64,000 bases of DNA from NCBI GenBank assembly GCA_023105745.1, contig JALGQZ010000009.1, positions 32,788,409-32,852,408 on the forward strand, in the 5' to 3' direction. Position 1 is the first letter of the stretch, and every line of letters starts with the position of its first letter. The stretch is from Austropuccinia psidii (lineage: Eukaryota > Basidiomycota > Pucciniomycetes > Pucciniales > Sphaerophragmiaceae). The notes under the pieces were generated by a model. The model did no database searches, was not told the DNA's origin, and saw only the letters and a list, made by a program, of their open reading frames with translations. The translations under genes were made by a program, and so were the position numbers. This document shows, in pieces, positions 35,310-46,061 of the stretch.

Positions 35310-36060
35310 TAATAACTGTTTTTTTTTATTATAATAAAATCACCCAAAAAACTCAGGTTTTTTTTGTTTGAAGGGGGCACTTGAAATGGTCTTTTGTCTT
35401 TGTTAAATTGTGTAAAGATTAAGAATATATCACCACCGGGAAATTTTTTGGTCTGAGGAAATCTTTATATTGGGAAAAATTGTAATTTTATTATTATCAT
35501 GATTTTTATCTCTTTTATTATATAAATTTATTGTATAAATGCAAACAATTTTTTTGTACTATTATTATCATGTCAAAAAATGTTTTTTGTGGGCTTTTGA
35601 ACATGAAAACTTGCAAGTTTCCTTTTTTGATTCGCAAAACGCAATCAAAATCATGATTCAGAAAGATTGTGAAGAAACTAGTTTGAAATACAAGCTCAAA
35701 ATTTCGGCCGTTGCTAAACTAAACAAAATCACAAAAACACAAGGTTTTTGACCTGCTCTTTCGATTATTTACTTAATTTTTCTGTTAAATTATTGAAATC
35801 TCAATCAACTTGCCTATCTTTTCAGAAAGAATAACTAAGTAAACTTAAAGTATAGAATAAAAGTTCAATATTGAATTTAAAAATAATAATTTATATATCA
35901 TTTATATATTTATATTTATATATCTAATTTTAACTTTTTCAATTTGAAATTTATTTTTTTGCTATTTTTATTTATTTATTCATTTTTTTTTATTAAAGTA
36001 ATTTTTTTTTTCTTTTTTAATTTTTAACTAAATATATATTTTTTTTTGAAAAGTTTTTTA
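35310..36060. other. ATG13 downstream region
   Basis: Intergenic sequence between the ATG13 stop and Harb2. A 70-codon plus-strand frame (35539-35751) has somewhat less extreme composition but no recognised domain and no obvious promoter; I treat it as non-coding or 3' untranslated sequence. Bases 36058-36060 (TTA) are the left target duplication of Harb2. Confidence 0.5.
35333..35338 (+). terminator. AATAAA poly(A) signal candidate for ATG13
   Basis: AATAAA lies 24 bp after the ATG13 stop codon. The region is AT-rich, so a chance match is possible; transcript ends would be needed to confirm it. Confidence 0.35.
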
Positions 36061-36085
36061 GGCCCGGTTTATGATCGGGTTTTGA
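36061..36085 (+). repeat. Left terminal inverted repeat of Harb2
   Basis: It starts GGCCCGGTTTATGATCGGG and differs at one position from the Harb1 right repeat. The preceding TTA is the target duplication. Confidence 0.9.
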
Positions 36086-36245
36086 CCCAAATTTTGAAAT
36101 TATTTTGAATTAATTTTCAATTAATTCATAATTTACTTTTTATTTACTTTCAATTCAAACAAAACTAGAATTACTTTCAAAACTGGTTCACCAGGGTTTG
36201 AATTTTTTTTTAAATTTCTTTTAACGCATCACTTATTTCTTTCTT

Positions 36246-37529
36246 ATGGCTAACACAACCCCAGAATCACAATTGTCAACATATGACTGTATTCATAGGG
36301 CACTTGGAGATTACACAGGAAGTGTACCAGAAGAATCACCTGAAGGGCCTTCAAGTCAGCCCAATTGGACAAGTGGTGAAGTTGTAAGTGGAAGGATTGA
36401 AAATCCTTCTAATGTTGAAGAAACACCCAGCCAAACTTCCACGCAAGGAAAGAAAAGGAGGACCCATGAAGAAGCATGATTGCATCATCCGCAATTAGAG
36501 CAAGATCAAATAGCCAAAAGACAGAGAAGAAATAATGAGCGAGTCAATGCAGAAGCACAGAGGTTACAGCAAGCAGAACATTGTCAAGCTCTACGTAATC
36601 AAGAGAGGAATTGTAAATCTTGATTTTTTTTGGAATGAGGCAACTACAAAACAATTGTTGGAAATGATGAGGGAATTGCAAATGGATTACCTCAACATGG
36701 ATGCCACAACAAGTGGGTTTATACCATGGAATCGCTTTTTCAAGATGCATGAAAATCAGAAAAATAATTATGATTTACTCAAAAGTATCTCCTTTGATAT
36801 GCTTGAGAGGAGGTATAAGGCTTTGAGCTCTGTGTATAAGGTGGGTTTTTTAATTTAATTGTCAATGATGAATACTAATTTGCATAACAATTTAGATTAT
36901 TAAAGATGCATGTGACAGCACTGGAGGTGGGGGATTATAAATTCAGCTACAATGTCATCATATGACAATGGAAGTCAGTAAGTAAGCATACATGTTTGAT
37001 GGGAGCTCTATTGACATGTACTTGATTACTATAGATATACAATTTATTGAAATTAATAAATACAAACAATTCAGGAATGAATGCAATTGGATTAGAGCTG
37101 GGGGAATTTCGCTTTTCACCACATGAGGAAGATATAGAACAAGGAGGTGAAGAGGGAAATGCTTGGTTGGAAGAAAGAAATGGGGGCAAAGGAAATACAA
37201 ATAGAAACAGTGAAAATGATGAGACGATAATTAGGATGGAATATGACCCAAACATTTATGAGTGAGGAATGGAACCTCAGGAAATGGAGGCATTAGATAC
37301 ATTGGCAAATCGCGCGGGATCTTCAAGAAGAGGATGGTGCAATTCATTTAGTCAAGCCTCATCAAATACATTTGCAACAACATGGCGTGGCCAATCATTC
37401 ATGAATAACATGAACACCAATATGCAAAGAATGTTGATGCCGTTGATTATGATCCTACAACAAGGACAAGATCAAGCAGAAGAGAAAGACAGGATTCAAC
37501 GAGCAAGAGATGTTAAGGAGGGAGCGTGA
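36246..37529 (+). pseudogene. Harb2 ORF1, Myb/SANT-like DNA-binding protein, broken
   Basis: The start MANTTPESQLSTYDC is followed by a polar linker and a basic stretch (KRQRRNNERVNAEAQRLQQ). The Myb/SANT-like domain follows: FFWNEATTKQLLEMM, then SGFIPWNRFF, LLKSISFDMLERRYKAL and, after a probable intron (36840-36894), IIKDACDSTGGGG. Such proteins bind the transposon ends and help recruit the transposase. A second intron is likely at 36978-37074. Damage: a TGA near 36478, a frame change at the T-run before FFWNEAT, and a TGA at 37263-37265, after which homologous-looking sequence (MEPQEMEALDTLANRAG) continues. The exon model is inferred. Confidence 0.75.
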
Positions 37530-38193
37530 AGAAGAACGGCAATTATAGGAAGTACAAATGCACGCTGAGGATCAACGAAGAAGCTATCAGATGCATCTAT
37601 ACATGATGGCCATGTTATCAAAAATAACAGGAATTCCCTTGGATGAGCCACCGGCACAATTGCAGAATGCATCAGGGAGTGGTAAGTGGAATCACTAAAT
37701 AAGTCAGTTTACATTAACTAACTCTGCATTGAATTGAGTAAGGATCAAACCCAGGATAAATATGTAACCTGCATTGGGAAGACACACCAAGTTTGAGAAG
37801 TCTTTTCAAACTATCCACCAAAGTAATTGCAATTGTTAGAAAGAGGAGTACAATTGACTGAATTCTTCTTAAATATATTCTTTGTAATTTCATGGCAGTT
37901 TTCATATGTTTTTCCCTTCATAAGTGCATGAACGCAGATAATAGTGGGGCAAGATGTTTATCTCCGGTTTTCCTAAAGTTGTACTCATATAAATGTGTCT
38001 GGCTACTTTCTTGTTAATGTCAACACTATTAATCAATGAGAGGTACATTTAAAGTGCCATTCCATGTCCTTGTTACATTATTCTTAAAACAGTGTCACAA
38101 ATTTATGGTCTAATTAATTTTATACTATACCAGCCTTGCTTGTTATCCATTTGAAAAAGGAATCATATCGCCACTGTACAAACTTGGCTAATA

Positions 38194-38496
38194 ATGCTGT
38201 CATCTCCAGATGATTCCTCCCATCCTATTGAAGAATCACCCTTAGAAGCAAGCGGACCACTATTGCAATCACTTTGCGATGATATGGAATACCTCACTGA
38301 AGAGAAAGCCAAAATGCTCAACAAAATTACAATTGCCAAAGCACAAACAAGGGTACAAACTACAGAGATAAGAAATTTGACCAAAGCCATTAAAGCTAAA
38401 GATTCCATTTTGGCCCAATTAAAACAAGGCTATTTGAAGGAGCTGGAAGCGATTGAGAAAGTCTTACAGGATTGGTCAGTATTCTTAATTTATTAA
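38194..38496 (+). CDS. Harb2 coiled-coil ORF
   Basis: An open frame of 100 codons, rich in Lys, Glu, Ala, Leu and Ile with heptad spacing, especially EEKAKMLNKITIAKAQT through LKQGYLKELEAIEKVLQDW. It lies between ORF1 and the transposase, on the ORF1 strand. A degraded counterpart exists in Harb1 at 14277-14573. It could be the last exon of ORF1 or a separate third transposon gene; no splice join was established. No known domain is recognised, and function is unknown beyond likely oligomerisation. Confidence 0.5.
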   Translation: MLSSPDDSSHPIEESPLEASGPLLQSLCDDMEYLTEEKAKMLNKITIAKAQTRVQTTEIRNLTKAIKAKDSILAQLKQGYLKELEAIEKVLQDWSVFLIY

Positions 38497-38759
38497 CATT
38501 TGACTGAAGCAATTGTTAAAGACTTTTTGGCTTTTGGGAAAAATTTTGTATTTGCACGCGATTAGCCTGAGAATGTTAAACAATGCACCCACATGATCCA
38601 AAATGATAAACAATAATTTTGTTGACAAATGTACCAAATCTTCTTGGAATTGGCGCTCTGCTTCCCAAATTTTGGCCCCACTGCAGATATAACACACACA
38701 TTTTTCCCTAGCACTGTATATTCATATACTAATGTCGCTTTGTTTCTTTTGTAATGCAA

Positions 38760-39875
38760 TTACCTGTTGTATCCCAACAATTAGTTTTTTGAAGTAATGA
38801 CTTTCTAGATGCTTACCTATTTTATCCTAACAAATTTTCTCTCACTGTTCTATTATTCCAAGCATTCAAAAAATTTCCATGATTATTATTTAGCATATTA
38901 TGCAAAATCATGCATGCAATTGCTATTTGGCCTGTGTGTATGGGCACAATTGCTTGTGGTGGTAGAGCAAGCATCGAAACCTATTTTTCAACCGCCCAAA
39001 CACTTGTTCTACAACCATTCTGCAGAGTATATTATTACATTAATATTTTATTTATAAATAAATAACCAATTTTGCCTCACCTTGTAGATGAATGCATGTG
39101 ATTAAATCTTACTGCATCCTCATCGCGTATGTTCTGAAATGGTCTGAGGATGGGTAAGTGACCTGAATAGCCTGAATCGCCAATGAGGACACAATTTGGT
39201 GGAAATCACGGTATGCCGTTGATTAGATCTTTTCCAATTTTTGATTTTATAAATACATGACTGTCGTGAACTGAACCAGGAAGCCCACCATATACCTATA
39301 TGGCTCAAAGGTATCAATAGCATGGCAATTTATCAATTTGTATGACTCACTCACATTGCAAAAGTTCCCTTGTGCATCAACAATACACTGAAACACAATT
39401 GAATGCCAACCTTTCCAATTGACATAAGCATCCCACTCATCATTGGGGGGGGGGGAATTATTGGAATGTGGGTCCCATTGATGGCCCCAATTATATTTGT
39501 GAGTCCTTGCCTTTGTCTGAATTTCTCCTCCATTTCTTGCCATTTTTGAGCATCATCAATTCCAGGGAACCTATTGAACCACGATACAATTAGTCATGTA
39601 CAAATCATGTAAACAATTGGAATTGCTTACACTATAGTTGAATCATGCAATGACACCTGAATGGCCTGGACAACCACTTTGGTTACTTGATAAGCAGTAG
39701 ATTTACCCACATTAAAGATGTGCCCAACTGTCTCATAAGAGCTGCCATGACCCAACCTATACAACGTAATCCCTAATTTCTCCTCAATCATTAATCCACG
39801 TGTATTATGTTGATAGGCATTTGGTATTTGATTCATTAAAGCATTAATAAGGACAAAGAAATCTTCACGTCCCAT
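38760..39875 (-). pseudogene. Harb2 HARBI1-type transposase, broken
   Basis: Minus-strand exons in order: an N-terminal HTH-like segment (LGHGSSYETVGHIFNVGKST, 39875-39628); intron; FPGIDDAQKWQEMEEKF and IIGAINGTHIPIIPPP; NDEWDAYVNWKGWHSIVFQC; GGLPGSVHDSHVF and LIGDSGYSGHLPIL; intron (GTGAGG...CTGCAG, ending near 39025); then RMVVEQVFGRLKNRF and IACMILHNML. This is the DDE_Tnp_4 layout. The first catalytic aspartate is asparagine (codon at 39477-39479). A frame change occurs at an 11-G run (39445-39455), another near 39300, and a TGA lies near 39213. It is therefore likely inactive, although errors in the homopolymer are possible. Confidence 0.85.
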
Positions 39876-40283
39876 TCAAAATAGCCCAATGAATTGTCCT
39901 TCATTGTACAACCCTTCATCATACCATGGGTTGAATCTTCTCCCTTGCTGTAGTGAATGTCAATGAGGAATCCTTGTTTCTTAAAAGCATGTTATATGAA
40001 AACTAATAGCTAAAGTTAAGCTTGTCATGACATAAAACATCTTGGGATGGTCCATGGCTCTATAATTGTAAGAAGAATGAAATTATCAAGTCCAATGGGC
40101 CTATTTACAATAACAAGACATTTGGTGCTGGTTGAATAATAATGGCTCACAGAAACTGAGAAAATTAATTTGTCACCATAGATCATGAACATAAAAAATG
40201 TTTTGAAAATAATTTTAAAAGTTTTGAATTTCAATTTTATTTTAATTTCAAATCAATTTCAAAATAAATTCAATTTTTTTTTT

Positions 40284-40308
40284 TCAAAACCCAAACATAA
40301 ACCAGGCC
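40284..40308 (-). repeat. Right terminal inverted repeat of Harb2
   Basis: On the minus strand it starts GGCCTGGTTTATGTTTGGG, matching the left end at 22 of 25 positions. TTA follows at 40309-40311. Confidence 0.9.
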
Positions 40309-40311
40309 TTA

Positions 40312-42273
40312 AATTTTTATTTATGTTTATTTATTTATTTATTTACTTTTTTTTTATTTTTTTTTTTAAAAAAAAAGTTTAAATAAAATAAAATTTTAAG
40401 TTTTATATGTTTTTTCTTTTAAAACAAAAAAAAAAAAAAAAAATCTCAAAAATTTTTTTTTTTTTTTGATTTTTTTTTTCAATAAAATGATTATAAAATT
40501 CAAATTAATTTTTTTTTTTTTTTTTTTTTTTTATGAATGAATGAATAAATTTTAAACTAATTAAAAAAAAATAAAATAAAATAAAAATTTTTCAATTATA
40601 TAAAGTAAAGTAAATTAAAAAAAAACATTTAATAATTAATTAAGAAAAATATTAAATTTTAAAAACTCAAAAAAATTCTTATTAAATTAAATTAAATTAA
40701 ATTCAAAAAAAAAAGGTTGTTTTTTTTTTTCCTAAAACAAATAATATTTATTTTTTTTTTCTGTTAAAACTTTGAAAAAATATATATATATATTGATGAT
40801 TTTTTTAATCTTAAAAAAAAAAAAGAAAAAGAAAAAGAGGCATGGACCCTTTTTTTTTTTTTTTTTTTTTTGGTGAATCTCATGAATTTCAAATTTAGTT
40901 TAAAGTTAGAGAAAATAAAATTAAAATAAAATAATTAATTGGTGTATCAAAATCTTTGAATTTCAATTTAATAAATGACTAATATTGAAGGTGGCTATAT
41001 ATATGATACAGCTTTGCTATCAGTATAACTTTATGTATAAGCTATTTACAACTAGTACTATTAGTGTGACACATAGAAAAAAGGTTTTATTATAATAGAA
41101 TAGTGGTGGTGAGTACTTCTGAAAGCCTTTAGTGAAGTAATTTTTAATTGGATAACTATAATAAGTATTAAAATTATCAATAATATGATGATACCTGATT
41201 ATTTTAAAAGGGTAAATTTTTTTTGGAAACTTTCATACTAAATAAGAATTCAAGAACAGGTTGGGGATTCCTTTTTTTGGGAAGATTATGGTCACTTTTT
41301 TCCTCACCACATAGAAGGAGTGAAGAATTTTCATTTTAAAGGGAAGGCTTGTGGTTTACATAGCCATGTATACCCTGTATTAACCATGAGAAAAATGGCT
41401 ACACCTGACAGCAGATGTTGCATTTGGAAATTAGCTTGGACCCATCCAAGACTGAGCATAGACCCTTCCTGTGAACTGGGTTGAATGAAGGATTCAAATG
41501 TTTGCTATTATTCCAAGTTATTCTAAGCCACTGAAATATTAGAGAATTTTAAAAATTTTATTCCTTTTTTAATGGGATGGACTAGGTATACAACACATAA
41601 TAGAAAAACTGTTTCAATTTGTATTTTTATCTTTAAGATATTATTCTCTTTGATAAAAATTTGAATCTAAGAATATAATTTAAATTTAAATAATTCAATT
41701 TTTTTTGAATTCAAAAAGAGTTCATAGAAAGTTTTATAAATGAATAAATATTTTATCTTCATATATTTATAACTTATTATTAATTTATAAAAATATAATT
41801 TCTTGTTTCTCCTTCAAAAGAAAAAAAGCTTCAAAATATAAAAATAATTTTTTTTAAACTGAAGCTTTTTCTAAAGAAATTTGATTTTTGAATATTCTTG
41901 TTTCAAATAGGGTTGAATTTTTGCAACCTCAGAATAAGAATATGAAGGCTTTTAAAATACTTTGAATAGAATGATTTGAAAAAAAAATTATATAATATAT
42001 ATTGATATTTTCTTTCTTTTTATTTGAATTTCTGGAATTTAAGTTTTATTTTGCTTTTTTTTTCATTTTATGATTCTTTTTTTTTATCCTAAATCAATTT
42101 TATCAATTTTTATTATTAAGACCAAAATTTATCTTTTTTTTTTTAAGCAGGAAATTCTTCATTCTTAATTGTTTAAGAGTATCATTTCCTAATTCATAGG
42201 GAAATTAGTGGGATTTATAAATTACAAAATCTGAAACTGGAAGAAATTAAACAAAATCAGAGAGAACTAAAGT
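40312..42273. other. AT-rich spacer right of Harb2
   Basis: From 40312 to about 40870 it is nearly pure A/T with long homopolymers, like the window start. From about 40900 to 42273 composition is more mixed, but I recognise no gene, LTR end or inverted repeat. Confidence 0.5.
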
Positions 42274-42404
42274 AAAGGGCCTTTGTAAGTTTTGCTACTG
42301 TAAATTTGTGGACAATTGTTGAAAAATTTACAGTGGGACTTATTAAAGGGCCTGTACTGTAACAAATCAAAGACTTTTAAATAATTTTACAGTAGAAGGC
42401 CTTA
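42274..42404. repeat. Possible MITE-like foldback element
   Basis: ACTGTAAATTT (42297-42307) and AAATTTACAGT (42324-42334) form a perfect 11-bp hairpin with a 16-base loop. Outside it, AAAGGGCCTTTG at the left and AGAAGGCCTTAA at the right are roughly inverted, and CTACTGTAA-type words recur four times in about 130 bp. No clear target duplication was found, so mobile-element status is uncertain. Confidence 0.35.
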
Positions 42405-43196
42405 AAAATACTACTAATGTAATCTTAATTGATAACCAAAAAGATAAAATTGAAATTAAAGGAAATTAAAAATGTAAAAAAGGAACTTGTGAAATAATGA
42501 AAACAACACATCAGAAGCAAAGATTTCTTAAAGAACTTAAAAAAGCCAATATATGTATACATAAATTTACTTAGACTAAAAGAAAGACATTTCTTCTTAT
42601 TGCCTTTATTCAAAAAATATAGAAAAAAATCTTTATTTCAATAACAATAACTAAAAATTCAGCAACAAAATTTATAAAAAAAAATTTATCCTCCATTTTT
42701 TGAGGAGATTCTGTAATTTTATTTAAAATATTTTCTAAAAAAAAGAATTTTTGAGATATTCTTTATTATTTTTATGTTTATGTTTTTCTTCCAAAAATCA
42801 AATTAAACAGTATTCATATTATAAAAAAAGTTTGGAAAGAAAAATGAGAGTTTTTGAATTCAATATAGTGATGATAAAACTAATAAATAATGGGGATTAT
42901 TTAAACTCTTCCACGAATGAAGGACCATTTCACTCAATATCCGAAATCTATCTGCCAATATAGCATGGGATTATGTAAGAAAATTATTAAAGCTTTATTT
43001 CCCTGAAAGCCTCTTAAGATATTGTCAAGATTCAGATTGATTATATTGAATTACTTTTTTGAGGATCAGGGGATTTTTCCTTGACTTTCAAATAAACATA
43101 TTTGTAGATTTTTTTCCTATCTTCATTGATCAAAAAATATGATTCAGTTTTTTTTTTTTAATAATTAGTACATTCTGTATAAAAAAAATTAAATTA
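42405..43196. other. AT-rich region, no gene recognised
   Basis: Two open frames of 60-70 codons exist (42425-42613 minus, 42751-42963 plus), but both are low-complexity and match nothing I know. Confidence 0.4.
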
Positions 43197-43531
43197 TGGC
43201 TTTGAAAATTACTGGAAAGAAATCTTTCACAAGTTCCAAACCAAAATCAAGATTGACTGGGAAAATTTCTTGAGAAATACTTGATAATGAAACTCAACAC
43301 TTGAGAGATACTTCAGACCATTTTTTGATTCTTATTGGACATGGATCTGAAATGATATTTTCTCAACTTCAAGCTCCATTCCCCAGAGGATACACCTTAT
43401 TTCTGTGGACTAAACCTTTTAAACATAAGTTTAATCAATACTTTAACCATTTTTTGAGGATAAATATTCAAGAAAAAAAAGATATACTCTCATATTATCT
43501 TTTAAAGCACTTTAAAGAGATGCATATATAA
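43197..43531 (+). pseudogene. Unidentified decayed coding fragment
   Basis: From the ATG at 43197 a frame of 110 codons runs with a single internal TGA (near 43272) and ends at TAA. It begins MALKITGKKSFTSSKPK and later reads HFLILIGHGSEMIF and LQAPFPRGYTLFLWTKPF. The composition is balanced and protein-like rather than AT-random. I do not recognise the family. Similar protein-like decayed frames appear beyond solo LTR B2 (about 47041-47340), so one old gene or transposon may span the B2 insertion. Confidence 0.35.
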
Positions 43532-43866
43532 TTTTTTTAACTTTAATCTATAAAAAGCTTATTATTCTCAATTGATAATTATTTTAGGATCTGTAACCTT
43601 ATAAATTTAATTATAAATTCAAAAAGCTCACAGGAGCTTTATAAAAAAACTTTGAGAAATAGAATTTTTAAAAGAACCTATTTATATAGCTAATTGTTAC
43701 TTAATATTATTTAGGGGTCTTATCATTTCGAATAAAGCTAAATGCGTTGTCTCATTTATTCATAAATATGCAGTTTTTAATGAATTCAATTGGCTATTGA
43801 ATTCATATATCTGTTTAGATTCAATTATTGATAATAGAATAAAAATGGGACCTTCATAAGTTTGAG

Positions 43867-46056
43867 TGTAAGGTTTGTCTATGAAACTCTTGATAATAGT
43901 AGCAAAATCAAGAGTACTATGACTGTCCTCAGTAGAAATATATAATATAACAAAATATTATAACCACAAATTTAAATATAATTATTAAAAATAATTATAT
44001 AAAAAAATAAATTTAATTATTATTATAAAAATATAATAATAAAAAAAAATATAATAATTATAATAAATTATAATTATTCTATTATTGTTATAGTCACTGA
44101 CAGTTATAACAATAAGAAGTGTAAAGCTCTTAATGAGACATTTACACATGGAAATATGAATATTAACCACTTATAAATAATATAAATATTATTTATAAAA
44201 AAATTATAACACACACTGTGCAGAAATAATTCTTATAGAATAAAAATTCTATATAAAAAAACTAATAATAGATAAAAAAAATATAGAACTTTAGAGAAAA
44301 ACTTACTTATAATATTTATTTAATACAACAAGTCAAACAACAACAGTTATTATATTAAATAATAATTATAAGTTAAAAACACGCCAAAAATCAATATTTT
44401 TAAAGATAAAACAACTTTTTATAATAAAAATTATGATTAAAGAGTTTTTAAGAGGAATTTGTGGATTTTAAGAGATATTTAAGATGATAATTTTATAATA
44501 TAAAATATACCATTGATGATTACAACAATAATCTGAACTCTATGATTTGAATTCTTTAATTTAAAATTAATAAAGAATAAAATAACTTAAGAATTACTTT
44601 AATAATAAGATTTTATAAATAATAAAACTTTACCTGTTTAAATTTCTAATATGATTGGATTGATAATGAATTATGGACAAAAACAGTGATGAAAAGACTC
44701 TTTTTATGTCTTCAGAGAAGCTCTCATGATTCATAATAAATATAGAGGGCGTGCTCAGTTAAAAACTGAAAACCCATGTTTAAAATTAAAGTTCTTAACT
44801 TAAGGTAACTTAATTTGAATTCCAATTTAAAGTTAACAGGGTTATTCTTAACTCCATGTAACTTTAATCCTCATTTAAACTAATCATTTCAAGTTTTCAA
44901 TATAAATAAACTTATTTATATTAAAGTTAATCACATGAAAAACTTAAAAATAGAGTTTCAAGCAGAAATGTCTCAAACTCAATTTTTAATTAAATTTTAA
45001 AGAAATCATAATTTTCTTTGAGCTTAATTAAAAGAGTAAATTTCCAGGCTAATTACCCAGGAAATTTATTTATAAAAGATACTTAGAATTTAATTTGAAT
45101 TTAAATAATATTAAATTCTAAGCTGTGTGAAATTTTCAAGCAAATCCATTAAGAATTGGATTTTTAATGAATTTTTGAAGTTATTGCTATTTTTCCACGT
45201 AAAATAGCAATACACACCAAAACTTAGCTTTTGATAAGGTTTTAATGCTTGTTACTTTAAAGTTTTAAGCTTATTTAAGGTTTTTAAGCTTGATTAAGCT
45301 TTGACAGTTCTTAAAACCTTGATTTCAAGCCTGCATATTGGGATTTACCCTTTGGCAGCTTGAAATTCCTGTCCAAATTGGGATAAAACCAGTTTAAACC
45401 TTAAGGTTGGATCAAAGTCTAATCTTAAAGTTTAAATAAGGTTGAAAATCCTCCAATACAGGTGGACAACCTTAATTGAATCATTGCAGATCCAAAAAGC
45501 TGGGTACCCCAGCTCTATTTGGTCTTTTTCCTTTGTCCCACCTTTTTGCGTGGATTTTGCCCTTTTCTTTATTTAAAGCCATACCATGGCTTTAAACCCT
45601 TTTAAATTGAGCTCACGCAGGATTTACATTCTGTATGGCAGATCCTTAGCCAATTCAGTAAATATACACCACACCTCAATTTTAGCTAAAATTTTGGTAA
45701 GTTTGCATTAACCTTATGAAACTTTAAATTTAAGCTTATTTAAGCTTAAATTTAACAATTTTAAAAAAATGTTAAAAAAGTTACATTAGTACTGTGAGAT
45801 TCTTAAATCTTCTAATAACACAAGAAATAAGTGTTTCTGGGTATAACACCTTATGGATGTACCCTAGATCATTTTTGGTGTAGAATCCAAAAATGACATA
45901 ATACTTATAACTTTGTTTATCCAAAAAAAAGTTATACTTATTTTTTGTTATTTTTTATTTTAATTTCAACTAAAAAGTCTTCTTAAGACAAAATTAACTG
46001 TTTATAAAATCATTTGTGGCCTTATGGGTATGTTATACATACCTCACAGGCTCACA
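43867..46056 (-). mobile_element. B2: solo LTR, B family, 2190 bp
   Basis: Plus-strand ends are TGTAAGGTTTGTCTATG and CCTCACAGGCTCACA, with a perfect target duplication TTGAG (43862-43866 and 46057-46061). It is colinear with B1 along its length. No internal element sequence adjoins it, hence solo. The AAGCTT-rich segment and the AAATTTAAGCTTA inverted pair of B1 are conserved near 45270-45300 and 45725-45752. Confidence 0.93.
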
Positions 46057-46061
46057 TTGAG

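Larger units (their letters stand above)
36061..40308. mobile_element. Harb2: PIF/Harbinger DNA transposon, 4248 bp
   Basis: It has 25-bp terminal inverted repeats (GGCCCGGTTTATGATCGGG and GGCCTGGTTTATGTTTGGG, 22 of 25 matching) and a TTA duplication on both sides (36058-36060 and 40309-40311). It encodes a Myb/SANT-like protein and a coiled-coil ORF on plus and a HARBI1-type transposase on minus, the usual convergent two-gene plan plus an extra ORF. Stops and frameshifts suggest it is no longer autonomous. Confidence 0.93.

Noticed and set aside
35539..35751. Small gene downstream of ATG13
   Set aside because: 70 codons, no domain, no recognisable promoter or conserved feature, and AT composition like the flanks.
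36947..37255. 102-codon minus-strand frame with hydrophobic N-terminus
   Set aside because: Antisense to Harb2 ORF1 exons; no conserved motif of its own.
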